Origin: Balneolaceae bacterium
GTDB taxonomy: Bacteria; Bacteroidota; Rhodothermia; Balneolales; Balneolaceae
NCBI GenBank assembly: GCA_034521445.1
Contig: JAXHMM010000017.1
Coordinates: 1 to 64,000, forward strand
DNA: 64,000 bases
Direction: 5' to 3'
Shown: piece after piece, positions 37,335-44,485 of the stretch
How positions within the stretch are numbered: the first letter of the stretch is position 1
Layout: every line of letters starts with the position of its first letter
The notes under the pieces: model-generated
The model's input: the letters and a program-made list of their open reading frames with translations, nothing else
Database searches by the model: none
What the model was told of the DNA's origin: nothing
Translations under genes and position numbers: made by a program

Positions 37335-37928
37335 ATGGAAGCTCTAAGCACCGCACGCGTCAAGGATCTGTCCGACGAAGATCTGATGGAACATTTCCAG
37401 TCGGGCTACGAAAAAGCCTTTGACGAACTGGTTCATCGCTACAAGGACCGCCTCCACAATTTCCTGTTCCGGTACACTCACAACCACCAGGATTGCGAGG
37501 ACCTGGTGCAGGAGACATTCCTGAGGGTCTACCGCAGCAAGCACTCCTACGAGCGCATCGCACGCTTCTCCACCTGGATGTACACCATTGCGCTCAACCT
37601 GGCGCGGAGTCTGTACAAAAAGAAAAAACGCATGACCATGGTCACCATCCATGAAAATCCCAGCGATCCCGAGGACCGTCCCATGAAGCTGGAGGACAGC
37701 GACATCCTGCCTGATCAGCAGCTGCAGGAAAAAATGTCCATTGACATGCTTGAAAAGGCGCTTATGGAGCTGAACGAGGACTTCCGCGAGGTGGTGGTCC
37801 TGCGTGATATCCAGCAGCTGGCCTACGACGAGATCGCCGAGATCACCGACACGCCCATGGGCACGGTCAAGTCCCGCATCAACCGCGGAAGGGTCCACCT
37901 CCAGGAGATCCTGCAGAACTACGTATAA
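37335..37928 (+). CDS. ECF-type RNA polymerase sigma factor (RpoE-like)
   Basis: Sigma region 2 is clear (FDELVHRYKDRLHNFLFRYT, then DCEDLVQETFLRVYRSKHSY) and region 4 is clear (LMELNEDFREVVVLRDIQQLAYDEIAEI, TPMGTVKSRINRGRVHLQEIL). At 197 residues it fits the RpoE-like group. The gap before it holds two hairpins (GCCGG/CCGGC near 37272 and GAGTTGG/CCAACTC near 37297-37324) without T runs. The next gene may encode its regulator, as is usual for ECF sigma factors. Confidence 0.9.
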   Translation: MEALSTARVKDLSDEDLMEHFQSGYEKAFDELVHRYKDRLHNFLFRYTHNHQDCEDLVQETFLRVYRSKHSYERIARFSTWMYTIALNLARSLYKKKKRMTMVTIHENPSDPEDRPMKLEDSDILPDQQLQEKMSIDMLEKALMELNEDFREVVVLRDIQQLAYDEIAEITDTPMGTVKSRINRGRVHLQEILQNYV

Positions 37929-37965
37929 ATGCGGGGAACATAGCGTTTCGTATCTGGTATATATG

Positions 37966-37980
37966 CTCCTAATAAGGAGG
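37966..37980 (+). promoter_or_regulatory. Hairpin enclosing a strong Shine-Dalgarno sequence
   Basis: CTCCT (37966-37970) pairs with AGGAG (37975-37979) across an AATA loop and so hides AAGGAGG, the best ribosome binding site in this part of the window. The nearest ATG (38000) is 19 bases downstream, unusually far; an ATA codon in the same frame lies seven bases away. Translation of the small gene downstream may be conditional. Confidence 0.4.
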
Positions 37981-37999
37981 ATAATTAATACGATTTGCT

Positions 38000-38263
38000 A
38001 TGGAGCTCGTACAACAACAGGGAATACCCGGTGATCTGGACGAATATATCTGCGGCTTTATCGACCGGACACTCTCGCAGGACCAGCTAATGATTCTGTC
38101 AGGCTACCTGGACAAAAACCCCGAGGCAGGCGCCTACTTTGAAAAGGCGGTGAAGGCCAGCAGACTGCTGCGCGGCTTGCCGGACCGGGACGCCTCGCCC
38201 GTCCTGGAGCACAGGCTCGCTCTGAGTCTTTCCGAGGAAAAGGTCAGGCGGCTGAGCGGCTGA
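38000..38263 (+). CDS. Small protein after the ECF sigma factor, possible anti-sigma partner
   Basis: An 87-residue soluble, mostly helical protein (DLDEYICGFIDRTLSQDQL, then KASRLLRGLPDRDASP). It resembles the cytoplasmic anti-sigma region in position and length but lacks the HxxxCxxC zinc motif and has no membrane helix. I do not recognise a family. Only its place directly behind the ECF sigma gene suggests a regulatory role. Confidence 0.5.
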   Translation: MELVQQQGIPGDLDEYICGFIDRTLSQDQLMILSGYLDKNPEAGAYFEKAVKASRLLRGLPDRDASPVLEHRLALSLSEEKVRRLSG

Positions 38264-38299
38264 CTTCCGCCGGAGCCCAAGCCGAGTCGGGCGGACTTT

Positions 38300-40285
38300 T
38301 CAGTAGGCCAGCAGTTCGTCCAGTACACCGCGCATGCGGCTGCTGGCCAGGTAACCCTCTTCAAGCGCGGGACTGAAGGGCACCGGCATGTCGAGGGAGG
38401 AGCAGCGCATCACCGGCGCGTCCAGCTCCCGGAAATGGGCTTCGGTAATGCGGGCCGAGAGCTCGCTCATGGGTCCAAGCGTCACCGACGGCTCCTGCAG
38501 CAGCATTACACGGTTGGTTTTGGTCACCGAGGCAGCCACCGTCTCCATATCCAGCGGGGCCAGGCAGCGCAGATCCACAATTTCGAGTTCCACACCTTCT
38601 TTCCCTTTCTCTTCGGCCAGTTCCAGCGCCCAGTGTACGCCCAGTCCGTAGGTGACGATGGTGGCGTGTTCTCCTTCGCGCGCCACGCGCGCATGTCCCA
38701 GCGGTTCAAGCACACAGCGGTCCGGTGTCACGGCCCGTATGCTGCGGTAAAGCCTTTTGTGCTCGAAGTAGAGCACCGGGTTGGGATCATGGAGGGCACT
38801 GTAGAGAAGATTCTGGGCGTCCTCCGGGCTGGAGGGAACGACAATCTTCAGGCCCGGGTGCTGCATGAACCAGCCCTCGGGCGATTGCGAGTGGAAGGGT
38901 CCCGCACCCACGCCGCCCCCGTGAGGGGCCCTAATGGTAATATTCAGGGGTGGGGTCCAGCGGTAGTGCGACTTGGATATGTTGTTGACAAGCTGATTGA
39001 AACTGCATGAGATAAAGTCGGCGAACTGCATCTCCACCACGGGTTTAAAGCCGTCAAGGGCAAGCCCGACAGCCGCACCCAGCGCACCCGCCTCGATGAT
39101 GGGCGTGTTGCGCACGCGTTCGGGCCCAAACTGCTCGAGGAAGCCTTCGGTGACCTTGAAGACCCCGCCGTAGTCCGCGATATCCTGTCCCAGGATCAGG
39201 CGTTCCTCGTCCTCTTCAAAGGCCTGCCGCAGGGCAAACTGAATGGCATCCACAAAGCGCTTCTCGGAGGTGGAAACGTCGGGCGGGACTTCCGTCGCGG
39301 GGGGTGTCCAGGACGCCCAGACCGAGCCGGTTTCCCGCTCTTCATCGAATTGTGGTTCCGGCGCCTCCAGCGCCTGCTCCAGGGCGGGGGTGAAGCGCGC
39401 TTCGGTCTCCCCGCGGAGCTCCTCCAGCTGTTCCTCGCCGGTCACGCCCTCCTCGATCAGCCAGCGGCGCATGCGGTCTACCGGGTCCTTTTCGCTCCAC
39501 TCCTCGAAGAGCTCGTCGGGAACGTAGAAGGTGCCTGAGGCCTCCTCGTGGCCCCGCATGCGGAAGGTTTCGGCCTCGATGAGCACCGGTTTGCCCTCCA
39601 GGGCCAGTCTGCGTGCGCTGGACACGGCCTCACTTACCTCGAAAACATCGTTGCCGTCAATGAACATGCCCTCCAGCCCGTATCCCTCCGCCCGGTCCAC
39701 CAGCCGCTCGCATGCGTACTGCTGGTGGGTAGGGGTGGAGAGGCCGTAGCCGTTGTTTTCGATCATGAAGATCACCGGCAGCTTCCAGACGCCCGCCAGG
39801 TTGAGCGCCTCGTGGAACTCCCCCTCGCTGGTGGCGCCGTCTCCGCAGAAACTGCAGGCCACCCGGTCGGAGCCGCGCATCCGGGCTGCCAGGGCCAGAC
39901 CGTCAGCCACGGGCATGGTGGCCGCCAGGTGGGATATCATGCCCACGATGTTGTGCTCCAGGGTGCCGAAGTGGAAGGATCGGTCCCTTCCCCCGGTAAA
40001 ACCATCCGCTTTGCCCAGCAACTGGCAAAAAAGGGTATACAGGTCCACGCCGCGCGTGGTGAAAACGCCCAAGTTGCGGTGCATGGGCAAAATATAGTCA
40101 TCGGCGGGAAGGCTGCTTGCCACACCCACCGCTATAGCCTCCTGGCCCATGCCGGAAAACCACTTGGAGATGCGGTTCTGGCGCAGCAGTTTGAGCATGC
40201 GCTCCTCGATGAGACGAGGCAGCAGAAGGTCGCGGTAGAGCTGGAGGGATTTTTCCCCGGAAATATTTTTTGAGGGTGCGATCAT
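38300..40285 (-). CDS. Fused E1 alpha-beta 2-oxoacid dehydrogenase (branched-chain type)
   Basis: This 661-residue protein joins the E1 alpha and beta parts of a thiamine-diphosphate dehydrogenase that feeds an E2 lipoyl core. The alpha half shows GMGQEAIAVGVASSL and the ThDP motif GDGATSEGEFHEALNLAG ending in ENN (about residues 168-200). The beta half, from about residue 335, shows LGQDIADYGGVFKVTEGF, NTPIIEAGALGAAVGLAL and RAPHGGGVGAGPFHSQSPE. The fused form is common in Bacteroidota and relatives and is usually annotated as 2-oxoisovalerate dehydrogenase; pyruvate specificity cannot be excluded. The E2 and E3 genes are not in the window. Confidence 0.88.
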   Translation of the reverse strand: MIAPSKNISGEKSLQLYRDLLLPRLIEERMLKLLRQNRISKWFSGMGQEAIAVGVASSLPADDYILPMHRNLGVFTTRGVDLYTLFCQLLGKADGFTGGRDRSFHFGTLEHNIVGMISHLAATMPVADGLALAARMRGSDRVACSFCGDGATSEGEFHEALNLAGVWKLPVIFMIENNGYGLSTPTHQQYACERLVDRAEGYGLEGMFIDGNDVFEVSEAVSSARRLALEGKPVLIEAETFRMRGHEEASGTFYVPDELFEEWSEKDPVDRMRRWLIEEGVTGEEQLEELRGETEARFTPALEQALEAPEPQFDEERETGSVWASWTPPATEVPPDVSTSEKRFVDAIQFALRQAFEEDEERLILGQDIADYGGVFKVTEGFLEQFGPERVRNTPIIEAGALGAAVGLALDGFKPVVEMQFADFISCSFNQLVNNISKSHYRWTPPLNITIRAPHGGGVGAGPFHSQSPEGWFMQHPGLKIVVPSSPEDAQNLLYSALHDPNPVLYFEHKRLYRSIRAVTPDRCVLEPLGHARVAREGEHATIVTYGLGVHWALELAEEKGKEGVELEIVDLRCLAPLDMETVAASVTKTNRVMLLQEPSVTLGPMSELSARITEAHFRELDAPVMRCSSLDMPVPFSPALEEGYLASSRMRGVLDELLAY

Positions 40286-40479
40286 TAACTATTCTTGAAA
40301 ATTGTGTAAATTATTTGCCTGAGACACCGGTTTCGGGCGTTGTATGAGAAGAATAAAATCTCTTTTTTGCAACTTACCAAAGCCCGAGGACCGATTCCGG
40401 GAACCAAAGCGTTTTTTTATGCATTGCAGCACCTAGCCCCTTTACATAACACAAGGCGTAGCGTATTCGACCCTTGCCC

Positions 40480-40536
40480 AATGCGACGTCAACATCCGCG
40501 GTCCGACCGGTCCACGGGGTTTTCAGTCGCATTTTT
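40480..40536 (+). terminator. Terminator-like hairpin in the speD leader (possible attenuator)
   Basis: AATGCGAC (40480-40487) pairs perfectly with GTCGCATT (40526-40533) and is followed by five T residues; a smaller GC-rich hairpin (CGGT/ACCG) lies in the loop. CGTATT upstream (about 40462-40467) could compete for the same arm through one wobble pair. It stands 45 bases before speD. No known riboswitch was recognised in the 296-base gap 40286-40581. Confidence 0.45.
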
Positions 40537-40581
40537 CGTTTGGGAACGTTGCGTTTAATCCTTTCAATTATTCAGAGATAG

Positions 40582-40986
40582 ATGGATGCACTCGGTCGCC
40601 AGATCCTGGTGGAATTTTACGATTGCGAATCGGAGAAAATCAACGACGTCTCCTTTATCGAATCGGCCTTCCTGGAGGCCACCCGCGCTTCCATGGCCAC
40701 CATCATTTCGCACAACTTTCACAAATTCAGTCCCCACGGCGTGAGCGGCGTGGTAGTCATCGCCGAGTCGCACGTCACCATCCACAGCTGGCCGGAGTAC
40801 AATTACGCGGCGGTGGATATATTTACCTGTGGGGATACCATCGATCCCTGGATCATACAGGAGCATCTGAAGGAGGCCTTCCAGTCCAAAAACATCTCCA
40901 GTATGGAGATGAAGCGCGGACTCTTTAAAGTGCCGCCGGGCGAGCGACTGCTCTTCAAGCCGCAGCAGTCGGCCTCCCGGAATTAA
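40582..40986 (+). CDS. speD: S-adenosylmethionine decarboxylase proenzyme (bacterial class 1B)
   Basis: SpeD makes decarboxylated SAM, the aminopropyl donor for spermidine. It self-cleaves at a Glu-Ser bond to form a pyruvoyl group; here the bond is Glu62-Ser63 in AESHVTIHSWPE, with the processing His68 and catalytic Cys83 (FTCGD) all in place. At 134 residues it is the short, form-B type seen in Thermotoga and Bacillus. It leads a run with arginine decarboxylase and speE. Confidence 0.93.
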   Translation: MDALGRQILVEFYDCESEKINDVSFIESAFLEATRASMATIISHNFHKFSPHGVSGVVVIAESHVTIHSWPEYNYAAVDIFTCGDTIDPWIIQEHLKEAFQSKNISSMEMKRGLFKVPPGERLLFKPQQSASRN

Positions 40987-41035
40987 GGCTTCGCCGCACC
41001 TACCTCTTCATCACCCGAAAAGACCGCTATTGTCC

Positions 41036-41527
41036 ATGTCCGATTTCAAGATGGTACGCACGCCCAACGTCTTCTGCCTCGTCCGCGGGGCTTCGGAGGG
41101 ACACACCCGCCTGAACGCCTTTGACAACGCCCTGTTGAATGCCGGGGTGGGAGACACCAACTTGATGCGCATGAGCAGCATCCTGCCTCCTGGGGCCACA
41201 CAGCGTGACATCCAACAGGTTAACCTGCCCAAAGGGGGACTGATCCCGCTGGCCTACGCCACCATCGACTCCACCACGCCCGGGCGCTTCATCTCTTCGG
41301 CCGTGGCCGTGGGCATCCCGGAAAACCCTGAGGAGGCGGGGGTGATCATGGAGTTCGAGGATCACAGCAAGCTGGACAACGTGGAGTCGATCGTCCGCCA
41401 GATGGTGGTGGACGCCTTCGAATTTCGCAACCGCAAGCTCAGGGAAATCCGCTCTATCGGCATCGAGCACCAGGTGCAGACCTGCGGCTCCACCTTCGCC
41501 GCCGCGGTGCTCTGGTACGAGGATTGA
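41036..41527 (+). CDS. Pyruvoyl-dependent arginine decarboxylase
   Basis: This family converts arginine to agmatine using a pyruvoyl group made by self-cleavage. The site is visible in NLMRMSSILPPG, with cleavage expected between the paired serines near residues 47-48. Other family marks are GHTRLNAFDNALLNAGVG, GGLIPLAYATI and the ending CGSTFAAAVLWYED. The ATG at 41036 gives 163 residues; an in-frame TTG lies at 41030. It lies between speD and speE, consistent with polyamine synthesis from arginine. Confidence 0.88.
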   Translation: MSDFKMVRTPNVFCLVRGASEGHTRLNAFDNALLNAGVGDTNLMRMSSILPPGATQRDIQQVNLPKGGLIPLAYATIDSTTPGRFISSAVAVGIPENPEEAGVIMEFEDHSKLDNVESIVRQMVVDAFEFRNRKLREIRSIGIEHQVQTCGSTFAAAVLWYED

Positions 41528-41529
41528 TC

Positions 41530-42381
41530 ATGCCACTTTCCTACGACGAATTCTACCACAAGCGAACCGGGCTCACCGTGGGTGTGGAGCGCCTGCTCTT
41601 TTCCGAGGAGTCGGAGTACCAGCTCGTGGAGGTCTACGAAACCGACACCTGGGACAACCTGATGACCATCGACGGCATGGTCATGCTCAGCGAAAAGGAC
41701 GAGTTCGTCTATCATGAGATGCTGGCCCACCCGGCCCTTTTTGCCCATCCCGACCCGAAGCGTGTACTTATTATAGGCGGGGGCGACGGAGGGACGGCCC
41801 GCGAGGTGATGCGCCACGGGTCCGTGGAGACGGTGGACATGGTGGAGATCGACGAGACGGTGGTACGCGCCTCCCGGGAGCACCTGCCGGAGGTGGGCGA
41901 CTGGGAGAACCCGAAACTGAATGTTCTGTACGAAGACGGCATCCGGTTCGTACAGCAGATAGACGAGCCCTACGACGTGATCATCATCGACGGCTCCGAT
42001 CCTGTGGGACCGGCAGAGGGGCTTTTTGAGAAAGATTTTATGGAGGCCTGTTATGGGGGGCTGACCGCCGACGGCGTGCTGACCGCCCAGACCGAGAGCC
42101 CCTGGGTGGCCGACTACCATCCCAGCATGAAGAAGGTTTTCGGGGCGCTGGACGAGCTCTATGAGCATGCCCGCATGTACCTGGCCTGGATCCCACTCTA
42201 CCCGGCCGGCATGTGGTCCTTTGCTTTCGCCTCCAAGGGGATAGATCCGCTGGGCGATGAGGTGGCCGGCAGGGTGGAGGCGGGTCTGGAGCGCTTTGGA
42301 GACCGCCTCCGCTACTACAACCCTCAAGTGCATGCCGGCTGTTTTGCCCTTCCCAACTTTGTACAGGAGATTATCGACTGA
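41530..42381 (+). CDS. speE: Spermidine synthase (aminopropyltransferase)
   Basis: SpeE transfers an aminopropyl group from decarboxylated SAM to a diamine. The 283-residue product shows LMTIDGMVMLSEKDEFVYHEMLAH, the nucleotide-binding VLIIGGGDGGTAREV, VEIDETVV and the catalytic Asp in IIIDGSDPVGPAEGLF. The ATG at 41530 is preferred over a TTG at 41524. It starts two bases after the arginine decarboxylase stop. Since the operon makes agmatine and no ureohydrolase is seen here, agmatine as the acceptor is also possible. Confidence 0.92.
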   Translation: MPLSYDEFYHKRTGLTVGVERLLFSEESEYQLVEVYETDTWDNLMTIDGMVMLSEKDEFVYHEMLAHPALFAHPDPKRVLIIGGGDGGTAREVMRHGSVETVDMVEIDETVVRASREHLPEVGDWENPKLNVLYEDGIRFVQQIDEPYDVIIIDGSDPVGPAEGLFEKDFMEACYGGLTADGVLTAQTESPWVADYHPSMKKVFGALDELYEHARMYLAWIPLYPAGMWSFAFASKGIDPLGDEVAGRVEAGLERFGDRLRYYNPQVHAGCFALPNFVQEIID

Positions 42382-42383
42382 AT

Positions 42384-44378
42384 ATGATCACCGCCGTCAC
42401 CCTTCCCTTCCTGAATGAGCTGGTGGCTCTCTTTGCCATCAGCGTGGGCATCGCCTACGTCTGCTACCGCTTCAAACTGGTGCCCATCGTGGGCTTTCTC
42501 ATCGCGGGGGTCGTCATCGGTCCCCATGCGCTGGGACTGGTGAGCGATCAGGCGCTGGTGGATATGCTGGCGGAGGTGGGCGTGATCCTGCTGCTCTTTA
42601 CCATCGGCGTGGAATTCAGCCTGGAGACCCTCGTGCGCATACGGAACGCCATCCTTATCGGCGGGGGACTGCAGGTAACCATTACCACGGCCGCCGTGGC
42701 GGGCATCGCCGCCGCTTTCGGGGTGGGATGGAACAGCGCCATCTATACCGGTTTTCTGGTGGCTCTCAGCTCCACGGCCATCATTCTGGGACTGCTTAAC
42801 GAGCGGCACGAGACCGAAACGCCCGCAGGGCAGCTCTCCCTGGCTGTACTCATTTTTCAGGACCTCTCCATCATTCTCATGGTGCTGCTGGTGCCCATGC
42901 TGGCCGGCAGCGGCGGAAGCCTGGGTAACGTGGCCCTGGCCCTTGGCAAGGCGGCCGCGCTCATCACTGCGGTGATCCTGCTGGCCCGCAAGCTGGTGCC
43001 CTGGCTGCTTGAAAAGATTGCCGCCACACGCCGCCAGGAGCTCTTCCTGCTGACAGTGATGGCCATCTGCTTCGGCACGGCCGCCCTCACCAGCATGGTG
43101 GGTGTGAGCCTGGCACTGGGCGCCTTCCTGGCCGGCCTGGTAGTCAGCGAGTCCTACTACAGCGATCAGGCCCTCAGTGAAATTCTGCCCCTGCGCACCG
43201 TCTTCACGGCGGTCTTCTTTGTGTCGGTGGGCATGCTGCTCGATGTACAAGTGCTGCTGGAACACCCTCTGCTCATCGCGGGCATCTCGGCCGGTGTGGT
43301 GCTGCTGAAGACAATCATCTCCACCGGCAGCCTGATGACCCTGGGCTACCCCGTACGCATCGGCATCGGCTCTGCGCTGGTGCTGGCCCAGATCGGGGAG
43401 TTCTCCTTCGTCCTGGAGCGGGCCGGGCGCGCCGCGGGACTCTATCCGGCGGGAATGGGACTGGAGGGCTCGCAGATTTTCATCGCCGTTTCGGTGCTGC
43501 TGATGATCCTGACGCCCTTCATGGTGCAGGCCAGCCCGGGAGCCGCGCGCATGCTCTCGGATATCTGGCCTTTCGGCCACCCGGACGGGGGACTGCAGCA
43601 GGAAGGCAAAGGGGAGGGGCTCTGCGACCATGTGATCATTGTGGGCTATGGACCCGCCGGACGCCGACTGGTGCAGGTGCTCCGTGAGAGCGGCATTCCC
43701 TTTGTGGTGGTGGAGATGAACCCCGATTCCATACGTGAAATGAAGGCCGAGGGCACACCGGTGGTTTACGGCGATGCCTCCCGGCAGTTCATCCTGGAGG
43801 AGGCGGGTATCATGGAGGCCAAAATGCTGGTGGTGGCCATCAACGACCCCGACGCCACCCCGCGCATCGTCAAGTTGGCCCGCCACCGAAATCCACTCCT
43901 GCAAATCGTCACCCGCACCCGCTACCTCGGCAGCGTGGGACGCCTGGAGGAGGCGGGCAGCGATATCGTGGTCTCGGAGGAGATGGAGACCTCCGTTCGC
44001 ATTTTTTCCCATGTGCTCTCCGCCTACATGGTGGCCAGGGATGAGATCGAGCAGATTCTGCACAACCTGCGCGACGACGACTACAAGGTGCTCCGTGGCA
44101 GTATACAGGAGGCGCATCTCATGGTGCTGAAGGGCCTGGACGAGGAGGGCCTCCACACCCGTGCGCTGGTGGTGCGCGAGGGCATGCCGGCCGCCGGCAT
44201 GACCCTCGAGGAGATGGAGCTGCGCCGCAAATACAACCTGACCGTGCTCACCATCCGCCGCGACGACAAGACCATTGGAAGTCCCTCGGCGAACGAACGC
44301 CTGCAGCCCGGCGACCGACTGGTGGTCATCGGTGAAGCAGCCGATTTCGCCCGCTCCACCGAACTCTTCCGCATTTGA
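42384..44378 (+). CDS. CPA2-family monovalent cation:proton antiporter (KefB-like) with RCK domains
   Basis: An antiporter domain of about 12 helices (to residue about 390) carries the family segments GFLIAGVVIGPHALGL, GVILLLFTIGVEFS and SLAVLIFQDLSIILMVLL. It is followed by a cytoplasmic TrkA-N/RCK domain (HVIIVGYGPAGRRLVQVL, then VVVEMNPDSI, Rossmann type) and a TrkA-C domain (about residues 575-660). At 664 residues this is the KefB/YbaL architecture, gated by nucleotide or glutathione-type ligands. It starts two bases after speE; pairing with polyamine genes may be only positional. Confidence 0.9.
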   Translation: MITAVTLPFLNELVALFAISVGIAYVCYRFKLVPIVGFLIAGVVIGPHALGLVSDQALVDMLAEVGVILLLFTIGVEFSLETLVRIRNAILIGGGLQVTITTAAVAGIAAAFGVGWNSAIYTGFLVALSSTAIILGLLNERHETETPAGQLSLAVLIFQDLSIILMVLLVPMLAGSGGSLGNVALALGKAAALITAVILLARKLVPWLLEKIAATRRQELFLLTVMAICFGTAALTSMVGVSLALGAFLAGLVVSESYYSDQALSEILPLRTVFTAVFFVSVGMLLDVQVLLEHPLLIAGISAGVVLLKTIISTGSLMTLGYPVRIGIGSALVLAQIGEFSFVLERAGRAAGLYPAGMGLEGSQIFIAVSVLLMILTPFMVQASPGAARMLSDIWPFGHPDGGLQQEGKGEGLCDHVIIVGYGPAGRRLVQVLRESGIPFVVVEMNPDSIREMKAEGTPVVYGDASRQFILEEAGIMEAKMLVVAINDPDATPRIVKLARHRNPLLQIVTRTRYLGSVGRLEEAGSDIVVSEEMETSVRIFSHVLSAYMVARDEIEQILHNLRDDDYKVLRGSIQEAHLMVLKGLDEEGLHTRALVVREGMPAAGMTLEEMELRRKYNLTVLTIRRDDKTIGSPSANERLQPGDRLVVIGEAADFARSTELFRI

Positions 44379-44403
44379 TTCCCGGCAGCGCCCCGGCAAG
44401 GCC

Positions 44404-44423
44404 GGCAGACCGTCTGCCTTTCT
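44404..44423 (+). terminator. Short terminator-like hairpin before recC
   Basis: GGCAGA (44404-44409) and TCTGCC (44413-44418) form a 6-bp stem with a three-base loop followed by TTTCT. The T run is poor, so the call is weak. It would separate the antiporter operon from recCBD. Confidence 0.35.
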
Positions 44424-44485
44424 GAACTCTTCCGGCTATCTGCTATATTCCCACGAAACGGTATTTCAATTTCCACCCGTCACGG

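Noticed and set aside
42324-44399. A 691-codon minus-strand frame
   Set aside because: Antisense to the clear CPA2 antiporter; His/Gln/Gly-rich with no recognisable domain.
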